Positions 46,465 to 55,240 of a stretch of 64,000 nt of DNA are shown here, piece by piece. Within the stretch, counting starts at the first letter, position 1; each line of letters begins with the position of its first letter. Both the position numbers and the translations under genes were made by a program. The stretch comes from an uncultured Hyphomicrobiales bacterium (GTDB taxonomy: Bacteria; Pseudomonadota; Alphaproteobacteria; Rhizobiales; Devosiaceae). Below the pieces are notes generated by a model. It was given only the letters and a program-made list of their open reading frames with translations. It did no database searches and was not told where the DNA came from. The DNA lies in assembly GCA_903828145.1 (NCBI GenBank), contig CAIKKY010000007.1, forward strand, positions 1-64,000. The letters are read 5' to 3'.

Positions 46465-47816
46465 CTCCCGCCGATCTTGACCTCATCAGCGCCGGAACTG
46501 CCCTCCGGGCAGGGTCACTGACCTCGGAAAACCTGATCGGCGCGGTGCTCGACCGGATTGCCCAGCGCGAGCCCACGCTCAACGCCTTTACCGCTCTTTA
46601 TGCCGACAGGGCCCTGGCGGCAGCGCGCGCGGCAGACCGCGACCTCATGAATGGCATCGACCACGGTCCGCTGCATGGCCTGCCCGTGGGCATCAAGGAT
46701 CTGATCGACATTGATGGCGAAATCACCGGCTGCGGCTCGCGAGTCGCCGTGGCCGGACCGGCCAGGGCCGATGCCGAGGTGGTGCGCCGCCTGCGGGCGA
46801 AGGGCGCCATCATTCTGGGCAAACTCCAGACCTATGAATTTGCCGTGGTCGGTCCCGATTTCAACCTGCCGCACCCCCCGGCACGCAATCCCTGGAACCG
46901 CGACCACAGCACAGGCGGCTCGTCATCCGGGTCGGCGGCGGCCGTCGCGGGCGGGCTGCTGCGCACCGCGCTGGGCACCGATACCGGCGGCTCGATCCGC
47001 AGCCCGTCGAGCTATTGCGGCGCAGTGGGTCTGAAGCCAACCTATGGCACCGTGCCAACGGGCGGCGTGTTTCCGCTCTCCCCCAGCCTTGATGTGATTG
47101 GCCCGCTGAGCGCCAGCGTCGCCGAAGCGGCTCTCACCTTTGATGCCATTGCCGATACCAAGGCCTCGCGCCTGATCGGCGCACCGGTCGCTGGGCTCAG
47201 GGTCGGCTATGCCCGCGCCTGGTTTGCGTCGGACCCCAATTGCGATGCGGCCGTGTTGCAGGCTCTTGATGACGCCGCCTCGACGCTCAGCCTTCTGGGT
47301 GTGCGCATTGAGGAGATCGACCTGCCCGATTACGCGCTGTTTGAAGCCGCCGGGGCTGTGGTGCTGCATGCCGAAGCCTATCAGGTGCACAAGGCGATGA
47401 TGGCAGCCGATCCGCGCGGCTATGGACGGCTGGCTTACCAGAGCGTGATGAGCGGCATGCTGCTCTCCGATGCCGATGTCGCGGTGGCGCGCGAGGCCGG
47501 TGCGGCGCTGACTGCCGAGCTGTTCGCGGCCATGGCGCCGGTGGATGCGCTCCTCACGGCCAACACGCTGTCAACCGCCCTGCCCTTTTCCGCCTTCGAC
47601 GGCGAAACCGTGGTGTGGACGCATATGCGCACCCTGCCCTTCAACGTCACGGGTCAGCCCGTGCTGGCCCTGCCCTCGGGCTTCAGCAACCGCTTGCCTA
47701 TGGGTCTGCAACTGGCAGCGCGGCCCGGCGATGAGGCGCTGCTCTGCCAGATCGGCCATGCCTTCGAGCAGGCCACCGATCATAGCGCGCAGCGGCCGCA
47801 GCTTCCGGGGCTCTGA
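46461..47816 (+). CDS. Amidase signature family enzyme
   Basis: It hydrolyses an amide to acid and ammonia or amine. The 451-aa protein has the catalytic triad of the family: Lys in PVGIKDLID (about K79), the cis-Ser in TGGSSSGSAAAVA (about 154-156), and the Ser nucleophile in GTDTGGSIRSPSSYCG (about S178). The substrate may be imported by the transporter encoded just upstream. It is followed by a LacI operator and the first HisD-like gene. Confidence 0.88.
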   Translation: MTPADLDLISAGTALRAGSLTSENLIGAVLDRIAQREPTLNAFTALYADRALAAARAADRDLMNGIDHGPLHGLPVGIKDLIDIDGEITGCGSRVAVAGPARADAEVVRRLRAKGAIILGKLQTYEFAVVGPDFNLPHPPARNPWNRDHSTGGSSSGSAAAVAGGLLRTALGTDTGGSIRSPSSYCGAVGLKPTYGTVPTGGVFPLSPSLDVIGPLSASVAEAALTFDAIADTKASRLIGAPVAGLRVGYARAWFASDPNCDAAVLQALDDAASTLSLLGVRIEEIDLPDYALFEAAGAVVLHAEAYQVHKAMMAADPRGYGRLAYQSVMSGMLLSDADVAVAREAGAALTAELFAAMAPVDALLTANTLSTALPFSAFDGETVVWTHMRTLPFNVTGQPVLALPSGFSNRLPMGLQLAARPGDEALLCQIGHAFEQATDHSAQRPQLPGL

Positions 47817-47866
47817 CCCCGCACTGCCTTACCCCCCGGGACTTTTTGCCCCAGTGGGTTTACACT

Positions 47867-47884
47867 TTTGCATACGTATGCAAA
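47867..47884. promoter_or_regulatory. LacI-type operator 3, perfect (TTTGCATACGTATGCAAA)
   Basis: An 18-bp perfect palindrome with central CpG, 43 bp upstream of the HisD-like gene at 47928. It is the best copy of the motif. Confidence 0.85.
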
Positions 47885-47927
47885 TGTTCCGGAAATGGCC
47901 GAATGGCCCAAGAGGAGACGTGACGAT

Positions 47928-49253
47928 ATGCCCATCTGGCTCAAGCGCGGCAAGGACAACGCGGCTCGCGCCGAGGCGAATCGGCAGGTTCGCACCACGG
48001 TCGAGACCATTCTCGAAGACATCGAGAAGCGCGGCGATGCGGCCTTGCGCGACCTGTCGAAGAAATACGACAACTGGGATCGCGAAGACTTCCGCCTGTC
48101 GCAGGCTGAAATCGATGCCGCCATGGACAGCCTGTCAAAGCAGGATCTGATCGATATCGCCTTTGCGCAGAAGCAGGTGCGCAACTTTGCTGAACAGCAG
48201 CGGGCGACCATGACCGACCTGACGGTCGAAACGCTGCCGGGCGTGACACTGGGGCACAAGCATGTGCCGATCAGCGCCGTGGGCTGCTATGTGCCTGGCG
48301 GCAAATATCCGCTGCTCGCCTCGGCCCATATGTCGGTCGTCACCGCCAAGGTGGCGGGCTCGAAGCGTGTCATCACCTGTGCCCCGCCGTTCAACGGCAA
48401 GGCGGCCCCGGCCATTGTCGCGGCTCAGGCCATGGCAGGGGCGGACGAAATCTATGTTTTAGGCGGCATTCAGGCCGTGGGCGCCATGGCCATCGGCACG
48501 CAGACGATCAAACCGGTCGACATGCTGGTCGGGCCCGGCAACGCCTATGTGGCCGAAGCCAAACGCCAGCTTTTTGGCCGCGTCGGCATCGATCTGTTCG
48601 CCGGCCCAACCGAAACCCTGCTGATTGTCGATGAGACCGTCGATGGCGAAATGTGCGCCACCGATCTGCTCGGCCAGGCCGAACACGGCCCAACGTCACC
48701 AGCGGTTCTCGTCACCAATTCCGAAAAGCTGGCGCGCGACACCATGGCCGAAGTCGAGCGGCTGCTCCTCATTCTGCCCACGGGCGAAGTCGCCCGGCAG
48801 GCCTGGCAGGATTACGGCGAAGTGATCCTGTGTGACAGCTATGAAGACATGCTGGCGGTCGCCGATACCATCGCCTCAGAGCATGTGCAGGTGATGACCG
48901 ACCGCGACATGTGGTTCCGCGATACCCTCAGCAATTACGGCGCGCTGTTTCTGGGCCCCCGCACCAATGTTGCCTATGGAGACAAGGTGATTGGGACCAA
49001 TCACACTCTCCCCACCATGAAGGCGGCGCGCTATACAGGGGGTCTGTGGGTGGGCAAATTCATGAAGACATGCACGTGGCAGGTCGTGGAAACCGACGAG
49101 GCGTCAGCGCTCGTGGGCGAATATGCCTCGCGCCTGTCCATGCTCGAAGGCTTTGCCGGCCATGCCGAGCAGGCCAACCTGCGCGTCCGCCGCTACGGCG
49201 GCCGCAACATCCCCTATGCCACCGCAGCGGCACCCCGGGGCGCGAAGGATTGA
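47928..49253 (+). CDS. Histidinol-dehydrogenase-family NAD-dependent alcohol dehydrogenase 1
   Basis: The fold is that of HisD, but the context has no his genes; the family also holds catabolic enzymes such as sulfopropanediol 3-dehydrogenase (HpsN). Conserved zinc and catalytic parts are present: [14 protein letters not shown], the NAD-side [35 protein letters not shown] (Gln and His zinc ligands), ASEHVQV with the Glu-His pair, GTNHTLPT and the C-terminal EGFAGHAE. It is 441 aa from the ATG at 47928 with an AGGAGACG site; an upstream TTG inside the operator is rejected. It oxidises an unknown primary alcohol to the acid. Confidence 0.82.
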   Translation: MPIWLKRGKDNAARAEANRQVRTTVETILEDIEKRGDAALRDLSKKYDNWDREDFRLSQAEIDAAMDSLSKQDLIDIAFAQKQVRNFAEQQRATMTDLTVETLPGVTLGHKHVPISAVGCYVPGGKYPLLASAHMSVVTAKVAGSKRVITCAPPFNGKAAPAIVAAQAMAGADEIYVLGGIQAVGAMAIGTQTIKPVDMLVGPGNAYVAEAKRQLFGRVGIDLFAGPTETLLIVDETVDGEMCATDLLGQAEHGPTSPAVLVTNSEKLARDTMAEVERLLLILPTGEVARQAWQDYGEVILCDSYEDMLAVADTIASEHVQVMTDRDMWFRDTLSNYGALFLGPRTNVAYGDKVIGTNHTLPTMKAARYTGGLWVGKFMKTCTWQVVETDEASALVGEYASRLSMLEGFAGHAEQANLRVRRYGGRNIPYATAAAPRGAKD

Positions 49254-49254
49254 T

Positions 49255-50019
49255 ATGAAGCTCCCCGCCACACCGTCGTTCAGGCTTGATGGAAAGCGTG
49301 CGCTCATTACGGGCGGCTCGCGCGGCATCGGGCTGGCAGCGGCTGTGGCGCTCGCCGAGGCTGGCGCGGCCGTGACAATCGCGGCGCGCACAGCCGATGC
49401 GGTCGATGCGGCTGTTGCCGCGTTGCGGGCCGCGAGCTTCACCGCCGATGGGCTGGTGTTTGATGTCACCGACGGGCCAGGCGCCACGGCCGCTATCGAG
49501 AAGGCCGGGCCGTTCGACATTCTCGTCAACAGCGCCGGGGGCGGCCGTCACAACACCTTCCTCGATACGCCCGAGGCCGATGTGCGCGCCGTACTCGACA
49601 TGAATGTCACCGGCCTCATGGTCGTATCGCAGGCGGTGGCCAAGGCGCTCATCGCGCTCGGCCGTCCCGGCTCGATCATCCATATTTCCTCGCAGATGGG
49701 CCATGTCTCGGCCCCCAAACGCGCCGTTTATTCGGCCAGCAAGTTCGCGGTTGAAGGGCTGACCAAGGGCATGGCCATTGAACTCGGGCCGCACGGTATC
49801 CGGGTGAACACCATCTGCCCGACCTTCATCGAAACCGAACTCACGGCGAAAAATCTCAGCATTCCAGCCTTCCGGGCCTGGGTGCTCGACAGGATCAAGC
49901 TCGGCCGCCTGGGTAAGGTCGAAGACATTATGGGCCCGGTGGTCTTTCTCGCGTCCGATGCCTCGGCCCTTATGACCGGCTCGGCACTGATGGTGGATGG
50001 CGGATGGACGGCGGAGTAA
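49255..50019 (+). CDS. Short-chain dehydrogenase/reductase
   Basis: A classical SDR, 254 aa: TGGSRGIGLAAAVAL at residues 17-31, NSAGGGRHN near 88 and the catalytic Tyr in AVYSASKFAVEGLTKG near 160. LMTGSALMVDGGWTAE closes the fold. It starts one base after the HisD-like gene and ends 16 bp inside the LacI regulator gene, so all three are co-transcribed. Confidence 0.9.
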   Translation: MKLPATPSFRLDGKRALITGGSRGIGLAAAVALAEAGAAVTIAARTADAVDAAVAALRAASFTADGLVFDVTDGPGATAAIEKAGPFDILVNSAGGGRHNTFLDTPEADVRAVLDMNVTGLMVVSQAVAKALIALGRPGSIIHISSQMGHVSAPKRAVYSASKFAVEGLTKGMAIELGPHGIRVNTICPTFIETELTAKNLSIPAFRAWVLDRIKLGRLGKVEDIMGPVVFLASDASALMTGSALMVDGGWTAE

Positions 50020-51068
50020 CCAAGCGCTCGCCCGTCACCTCCTCGCAGGTGGCCGATCATGCCGGCGTCTCGCAGTCGGCGGTGAGCCGCGCCTTCACGC
50101 CCGGCGCGTCGATTTCGCCCAAGACCCGGGCCCGCGTGCTCGCCTCGGCCAAGGCCCTCGGCTACCGGCCCAACGCCATTGCGCGCACGCTCATCACCAA
50201 CCGCTCGCGCATCATCGCCGTGGTGATGGCCTATCTCGAAAACCTGTTCTACCCCGATGTGCTCGAAGAGCTGGGCCGTCGCCTCGCCGCCGAAAACTAC
50301 CACGTGCTGCTGTTCACCGGCTTCAAGGATCGCGACAGCGACCCGGTATTCGACCAGATCATGCAGTATCGGGTTGATGGCATCATCCTCGCGTCCACCT
50401 CGCTCTCGTCTGAACTGAGCGAGGAGTGCATGGTGGCCGGCATCCCCGTGGTGCTGTTCAACCGCACCACCGAGCGCGACGAAACCAGCTCGGTCACCAC
50501 CCAGAACCGCGAGGGCGGCAAGCTGCTCGGCCAGTTCCTGCTGGCCGGTGGGCACAGAAGTTACGGCTATATCGCCGGGCTCGAAAACTCCTCAACCAAC
50601 CGCGACCGCCTCACCGGCTTCCGTGAGGCCCTGTCGGCAGCGGGGATCGTTGATCTTGAAATCCGCACCGGTAACTTCAGCCGCGTGGATGCCGAAGCCG
50701 CCGCGCGGGAAATGCTCTCGCTGCCCAACCGCCCCGAAGCCATTTTCGTCGCCAACGATCACATGGCCGTCGCCGTGATGGACGTGGCCCGCTACGAATA
50801 TGGCCTGTCCATTTCGCGCGACCTGTCGATTGTCGGCTTCGATAATGTAGGCCCGGCCCGCTGGCCGAGCTATGGCATCACCACGGTCACCCAGCCGATC
50901 AGGCAGATGGTCGAGGCGACGGTCGATATCCTCATGGACCAGATCGCCTCGGGCGAAATCGAAGCCATCCACAAGGCCATTCCAGGCGAGCTGATCGTGC
51001 GCGAGTCGGCCCGGCTGCCCGCCACCGGCATCATCGAAACCAACGGATACAGGGTCTACCGGCCCTAA
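50004..51068 (+). CDS. LacI-family transcriptional regulator
   Basis: Proposed controller of the cluster from 41837 to 56391. The 354-aa protein has the HTH VTSSQVADHAGVSQSAVSRAF and the hinge helix YRPNAIARTLITNRS, then the periplasmic-binding-like domain with GIILASTSLS, NRTTERDETSSV and VGFDNVGPARWPSYGITTV. LacI-family proteins bind palindromes with a central CpG through the hinge helix, as in TGCATACGTATGCA, which occurs five times in the promoter regions of this cluster. The start ATG lies inside the SDR gene. A terminator follows at once. Confidence 0.92.
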   Translation: MDGGVTKRSPVTSSQVADHAGVSQSAVSRAFTPGASISPKTRARVLASAKALGYRPNAIARTLITNRSRIIAVVMAYLENLFYPDVLEELGRRLAAENYHVLLFTGFKDRDSDPVFDQIMQYRVDGIILASTSLSSELSEECMVAGIPVVLFNRTTERDETSSVTTQNREGGKLLGQFLLAGGHRSYGYIAGLENSSTNRDRLTGFREALSAAGIVDLEIRTGNFSRVDAEAAAREMLSLPNRPEAIFVANDHMAVAVMDVARYEYGLSISRDLSIVGFDNVGPARWPSYGITTVTQPIRQMVEATVDILMDQIASGEIEAIHKAIPGELIVRESARLPATGIIETNGYRVYRP

Positions 51069-51093
51069 GGCGCGGCCTTGGCCGGGCCTTTTT
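51067..51093 (+). terminator. Terminator after the LacI-type gene
   Basis: AAGGC-g-CGGCC / GGCCG-g-GCCTT around TT, followed by TTT. It separates the regulator from the cupin gene, which has its own operator 13 bp further on. Confidence 0.7.
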
Positions 51094-51105
51094 CTGGGCT
51101 AACGA

Positions 51106-51119
51106 TGCATACGAATGCA
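51106..51119. promoter_or_regulatory. LacI-type operator 4 (TGCATACGAATGCA)
   Basis: One mismatch to the consensus. It lies 22 bp before the ATG at 51142, so it probably covers the transcription start of the cupin gene. Confidence 0.75.
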
Positions 51120-51141
51120 ATACACGAAAGGACAGCAGATC

Positions 51142-52182
51142 ATGAGCAAGTGGACACAGGAGGCGATGGAAAAGCGCCTCGTGCGGTATGCGGACCTGAA
51201 GGGGCTGCGCAACGCGTTTATCGATGCGCGGTCGCCCGGTTCGGACCGCAAGGAAAACTTCACGATCATCGGGCCGGGCGTTTCTGAAAACCCGGCGCAG
51301 GTTGTGCATATCCCCGAGCCGCATGGCTTCAACATCGGCGCGGCCCGCCAGCCCGGCGGTTGCCTCAACTCGCAGCACTCGCATCTCACCGCCGAGGTCT
51401 TTGTGGTGCATTCGGGCAAGTGGCGCCTGCTGTTCGGCCACGACAAGAAGGAAGGCTTCCTCGATGTCGAGCCGGGCGATGTCGCCTCGGTGCCCACCAA
51501 TATGTTCCGCGGCTTCGAAAAGCGCGACGAGGGCACGGGCTTCCTGTTCGTGGTTCTCGGCAAGGATGATCCGGGCAAGGTGCTCTGGGCCCCCGCCGTG
51601 TTCCAGCTCGCCGCCGATTACGGGCTGAAGCTGCTGAAGGGCGGCAAGCTCGTTGATACGACCCTGGGTGAAACAGTCCCGCCGGGTGCCGAACTTGAAG
51701 TCCCGCCCGATGCCGCTGTCATTGCGCGGCTCGCCACCCCGCCGCTCGAGAAAATGCAGCAATGCTACGCCTCCAACGCGCAGCAGAAAGCCAACCCAAA
51801 TTCGCCACTCGCCGGCGAAGGCGTGGAAGAAGCCGGCGTCATCGTGCCGACCGCCACCGACGATGGCTTTGCCCCCGGCCCGATCTCGGGCTGGTGGGAG
51901 CACGGCTTCAACGTGCGCCGCCTCACCCTGCAGACCGGCGCAACCGTGGCCCAGCATGCCCGGGCCGAGCAGGAAGTGCTGTTCGTGCAGTCAGGTACGC
52001 TCGAAGTCACCTGGGAGGGCGGCGCGCTGATCCTCGGTGCGGGCGACACGCTCAGCGTGCCGATCGGCCTGATGCACGGATTCCGCAACACGGCCTCTGT
52101 GCCTCTCGTGACCTTTGTCATCCGTGGCGCCGATAGCCCGAAGGCACCCGTTTTCGCAGATAACCGTGTGGCCGCCGAGTAA
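51142..52182 (+). CDS. Double-cupin domain protein
   Basis: A 346-aa protein with two cupin barrels. The first (about 40-130) shows CLNSQHSHLTAEVFVVHSGKW and DVEPGDVASVPTNMFRGFEK; the second (about 250-340) shows GATVAQHARAEQEVLFVQSG and LGAGDTLSVPIGLMHGFRNT. The His-x-His and Glu of the first domain are compatible with a metal site; the second has HARAEQE. The family includes gentisate dioxygenase-like and sugar isomerase-like enzymes, so the reaction is unknown. A better ATG than the frame start at 51115 is 51142, with AAAGGACAGC upstream. Confidence 0.8.
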   Translation: MSKWTQEAMEKRLVRYADLKGLRNAFIDARSPGSDRKENFTIIGPGVSENPAQVVHIPEPHGFNIGAARQPGGCLNSQHSHLTAEVFVVHSGKWRLLFGHDKKEGFLDVEPGDVASVPTNMFRGFEKRDEGTGFLFVVLGKDDPGKVLWAPAVFQLAADYGLKLLKGGKLVDTTLGETVPPGAELEVPPDAAVIARLATPPLEKMQQCYASNAQQKANPNSPLAGEGVEEAGVIVPTATDDGFAPGPISGWWEHGFNVRRLTLQTGATVAQHARAEQEVLFVQSGTLEVTWEGGALILGAGDTLSVPIGLMHGFRNTASVPLVTFVIRGADSPKAPVFADNRVAAE

Positions 52183-52211
52183 GCGGTCACCCCCCGAACG
52201 GAGGTTCCCCC

Positions 52212-52913
52212 ATGCAACTGAGCGCTGAAACCTGGGCCGCCCTGCGCGGCACCGACACGCCCACCGTGTGCAATGCGCTTGAGCATTGCATGGGGGGCCG
52301 CACCGCCGAGGGCTTCACCAAGGTCCCGGTGGTTTCGGCCGATCCGGCCCTGCCCGCCATGGTGGGCTTTGCCCGCACCGCCAAAATTCGCGCCTCATCC
52401 CCGGCCCTTAGGCCCGCGGCGGAGGTGCGGACCATGCGCATGGCCTATTACGATTACGTCGTCTCCGGCCCCGGCCCCAACATCGTCGTCATCGAAGATA
52501 CCGACTGGCCGCATTGCGTCGGCGGGTTCTGGGGCGAAATCAATGTCGCGGTCCACAAGGGCCTCGGCCTTGCCGGTACGCTGACCAATGGCGTGCTGCG
52601 CGATCTGGGCACGCTCGATCCCGGCTACCAGGTGGTGGCGGGGTCCGTCGGCCCGAGCCACGCCTTTGTGCATGTCACCGATATCGACGTGCCGGTCACG
52701 ATCCTCGGCATGCAGGTCAAGCCCGGCGATCTCGTCCACGCCGATCGGCATGGCGCGGTCGTCATCCCGGCGCAGCATGTGGAGAAAATCGGCGCGGCAG
52801 TGGCGCTGGTGTTCAAGAAGGAACGGGCGGTCATCGAGGCGGCCCGGGCGCCCGGTTTTACGGTCGAAAAGCTCAAGGCCGCGTGGGCCGAAATGGAATC
52901 CATCGTCAGCTGA
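52212..52913 (+). CDS. RraA-like / 4-hydroxy-4-methyl-2-oxoglutarate aldolase family protein
   Basis: A 233-aa protein of the RraA/HMG-CHA aldolase fold. The active-site elements GGFWGEINVAVHKGLGLAGT and GVLRDLGTL (Arg-Asp) fit metal-dependent aldolases that release pyruvate from a hydroxy-oxo acid. HADRHGAVVIPAQHV near the C-terminus is also typical. In a catabolic cluster an aldolase or decarboxylase is more likely than an RNase E inhibitor. It follows the cupin gene by 29 bp and ends at a terminator. Confidence 0.83.
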   Translation: MQLSAETWAALRGTDTPTVCNALEHCMGGRTAEGFTKVPVVSADPALPAMVGFARTAKIRASSPALRPAAEVRTMRMAYYDYVVSGPGPNIVVIEDTDWPHCVGGFWGEINVAVHKGLGLAGTLTNGVLRDLGTLDPGYQVVAGSVGPSHAFVHVTDIDVPVTILGMQVKPGDLVHADRHGAVVIPAQHVEKIGAAVALVFKKERAVIEAARAPGFTVEKLKAAWAEMESIVS

Positions 52914-52943
52914 TCCCTCCCAGTCAAACCGCTGACGATCTCT

Positions 52944-52971
52944 GCGGGGGCCAAGGCCCCCGCTTTTTTTT
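52944..52971 (+). terminator. Strong terminator after the RraA-like gene
   Basis: GCGGGGGCC (52944-52952) pairs with GGCCCCCGC (52955-52963), followed by eight T. It may also limit read-through into the convergent HisD-like gene. Confidence 0.88.
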
Positions 52972-53014
52972 GGCGATGAGGCCGGATACGGGGGCCTTTC
53001 GGCCCCCGCTGCGT

Positions 53015-54301
53015 TCAGGCCTGCATGCGGTCGAGCCGCAATTGCGCGGCGCGGCGGTGGCCCTCGAGCGTTTCGGAGGCGCTCTGGCGCGCCGCAGCCG
53101 GAGCCACGGCCCTGACGCCACGCTCATCGAGCCACTGATGAGTGGCAATTTTCACATAGGCGCCAACCCAGAGCCCGCCGGTGTAGCGACCCGCCCCCAT
53201 CGTGGGCAGCGTGTGGTTGGTGCCCACGCATTTGTCGGAATAAACCACGCTCGCCAGCTCGCCAATGAACAGCGAGCCATAGTTGCGCAGCTTCTTGGCC
53301 ATGCCATGCGGATCGGCGGTGTGGACCTGCAGATGCTCGGCCGCGATGAAATCCGAATAGGCGATCATGGTCGCCTCATCCGGGCAAAGCGCGATTTCGC
53401 CATAGTTCGCCCAGGCCTCGCCCGCAACTTTGGCGGTCGAAAGCGTCACGAGCTGCTTGTCCACTTCCCGCGCCACCGCCTCAGCCAGCGCCTTATCAGT
53501 AGTGATGAGCCCCACACGGGTGCGCACATCATGCTCGGCCTGCGCGAGCAGATCGGTCGCGATCATTTCGGCATCACCGGTATGATCGGCCACCACGAAG
53601 ATTTCCGACGGGCCGGCGAGCTGGTCGATGCCCACCGGGCCGAAAACCTGACGCTTGGCTTCGTTCACAAAGGCATTACCGGGGCCGACGATTTTGGTGA
53701 CGGCCGGAACCGTTTCGGTGCCGAACGCCATGGCGGCAATGGCCTGCGCCCCGCCGATCCTGAAGATTCGGTCTGCACCCGACAGGTGACACCCGGCAAT
53801 CATCGCCCTGTGCGCATTGGGCGGCAGACAGGCGATCACTTCGTCGACGCCGGCCACCTTGGCCGGAACAATGGTCATGATCGGGGCCGACAGCAGCGGA
53901 TAGCGGCCACCAGGCACATAACAGCCGACGCGCTCAATCGGGATGACGCGATGGCCCAGATGCACCCCCGGCAGCGTTTCGATTTCGAGCGGCAGCATGG
54001 TCTTGAGCTGCGCCTCGGCAAAGCGGCGGACATTGGCAATGGCAAATTCGGTATCAGCGCGCGTCTGGGGCGCGAGTTCGTTCAGCGCCGCCTCGCGCTC
54101 AGCTGCTGTCACCTCGAAAACGGTGAGGTCGGACTTGTCGAATTCCTTCGAATAATGCCGCACGGCGGCATCGCCATTGTCGCGCACGTTCTTCAGAATG
54201 GCCGCAACCAGCGTTTCCACCGGCGCGTTATCGCTCACCGAATTGCGGGCCGGAGCCTTCACATAGGTCACGCCCGCGGGGGCCTTGGTGGAATCGGTCA
54301 T
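53015..54301 (-). CDS. Histidinol-dehydrogenase-family NAD-dependent alcohol dehydrogenase 2
   Basis: The second HisD-fold enzyme, 428 aa, is distinct from the one at 47928. It has [57 protein letters not shown] (Gln, His zinc ligands), AAEHLQVHT (Glu-His), [10 protein letters not shown] and a shortened tail EGHRRAAQLR. The start is the ATG at 54301 with GGAGACG upstream; the frame runs on without a good start. It is read from the same divergent region as the alpha/beta hydrolase gene and lies under operator 5. Confidence 0.83.
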   Translation of the reverse strand: MTDSTKAPAGVTYVKAPARNSVSDNAPVETLVAAILKNVRDNGDAAVRHYSKEFDKSDLTVFEVTAAEREAALNELAPQTRADTEFAIANVRRFAEAQLKTMLPLEIETLPGVHLGHRVIPIERVGCYVPGGRYPLLSAPIMTIVPAKVAGVDEVIACLPPNAHRAMIAGCHLSGADRIFRIGGAQAIAAMAFGTETVPAVTKIVGPGNAFVNEAKRQVFGPVGIDQLAGPSEIFVVADHTGDAEMIATDLLAQAEHDVRTRVGLITTDKALAEAVAREVDKQLVTLSTAKVAGEAWANYGEIALCPDEATMIAYSDFIAAEHLQVHTADPHGMAKKLRNYGSLFIGELASVVYSDKCVGTNHTLPTMGAGRYTGGLWVGAYVKIATHQWLDERGVRAVAPAAARQSASETLEGHRRAAQLRLDRMQA

Positions 54302-54376
54302 TGGTTCGTCTCCAGCAGTCACTATTGTCGCGAAATCAGCATGAGGGGACAGGGAACCATCCCCGAAGAAAGCTCT

Positions 54377-54390
54377 TGCATACGTATGCA
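54377..54390. promoter_or_regulatory. LacI-type operator 5 (TGCATACGTATGCA)
   Basis: A perfect palindrome in the 200-bp divergent region between the HisD-like gene (54301, minus) and the hydrolase (54503, plus). Confidence 0.82.
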
Positions 54391-54502
54391 TTATTTGCCA
54401 GTGTTTTTTCACAGACGCGGAAACTGCGCGCGTCCGGGGCTTGACCGGCGCTTGTTTTGCGTTCCCAACCGCTCCCGCACTTGAAACCGAGCCGACCCCG
54501 CA

Positions 54503-55240
54503 ATGCCTGCGACCGAGCCGCTTCTCCTGATCCCCGGCACGCTCTGCGACGAGCGCGTGTTTGCACCCGCCCTGCTCGGGCTGGATGTCACGAGCCATGC
54601 CGTGCCGCTAGAGGGGACGACGACCATTCCCGATATGGCGCGGCTGATCCTCGCCGAGGCACCGCCCCGCTTCGCGCTCTGGGGCTTCTCCCTCGGCGCC
54701 ATGATCGCCCTTGAACTGCTGGCCCAGGCGCCCGGGCGCGTTACGCGGCTGGCGCTGATGGGTGCCAATGCCGGTACGCTGTCGCCCGAAAAGGCCGAGG
54801 CCCGGCGCGCGGCGTGGCGGCTCGCCCGGCAACGCGGGGCCGGAGCCTTTGTCGACGCCACCTGGGATGCCGCCATCCCCGTCCATGCGCGGGCCGACCA
54901 GAATCTGCGGGCCCGGCTCCATGCCATGGCCAATGACACGCCGGAACGCGCCTTTGCCGATCAGGTAGAAATGGCGATAAACCGCCGCGATCACCGGCCG
55001 CTGCTCGGCGCCATCAGCGTGCCGACCCTGGTGATGGTGGGCGACGAAGATCACATCTGCCCGCCGAGCCTCGCGACCGAAATCGCCACGGCGATCCCCA
55101 ACGCCAGGCTCGAAATCATTCCCGGGGCGGGCCATTATGCCAGCCTCGATCAACCCCAGGCGGTTGGCCGCGCGCTGCAGCGCTGGCTCGCCGCTCCAGT
55201 TCTCCCGATTTCCGAAATCCCGTTCAAGGAGTTGAAATGA
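54503..55240 (+). CDS. Alpha/beta hydrolase
   Basis: A 245-aa protein. The start PLLLIPGTLCDERVF, the nucleophile elbow ALWGFSLGAMIAL near residue 60, the acid in LVMVGDEDHICPP near 186 and the His in IPGAGHYASLDQP near 215 give a complete catalytic triad. Similar enzymes act as enol-lactone or ester hydrolases. It is co-transcribed with the next gene (stop overlaps its ATG) and probably controlled by operator 5. Confidence 0.87.
   Translation: MPATEPLLLIPGTLCDERVFAPALLGLDVTSHAVPLEGTTTIPDMARLILAEAPPRFALWGFSLGAMIALELLAQAPGRVTRLALMGANAGTLSPEKAEARRAAWRLARQRGAGAFVDATWDAAIPVHARADQNLRARLHAMANDTPERAFADQVEMAINRRDHRPLLGAISVPTLVMVGDEDHICPPSLATEIATAIPNARLEIIPGAGHYASLDQPQAVGRALQRWLAAPVLPISEIPFKELK

Noticed and set aside
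47928-49253. Naming the HisD-like gene hpsN (sulfopropanediol dehydrogenase)
   Set aside because: The family fits but the hpsO/hpsP partners and sulfolyase genes are missing, so the substrate is not supported.
52989-53008. Second hairpin (CGGGGGCC..GGCCCCCG) as terminator of the minus-strand HisD-like gene
   Set aside because: The stem is good but no T-run follows on the minus strand, so it is not listed as a feature.
52514-54484. A 656-codon plus-strand frame through the RraA-like and HisD-like region
   Set aside because: It overlaps two well-supported genes and has shadow-type composition (Arg, His, Gly-rich).
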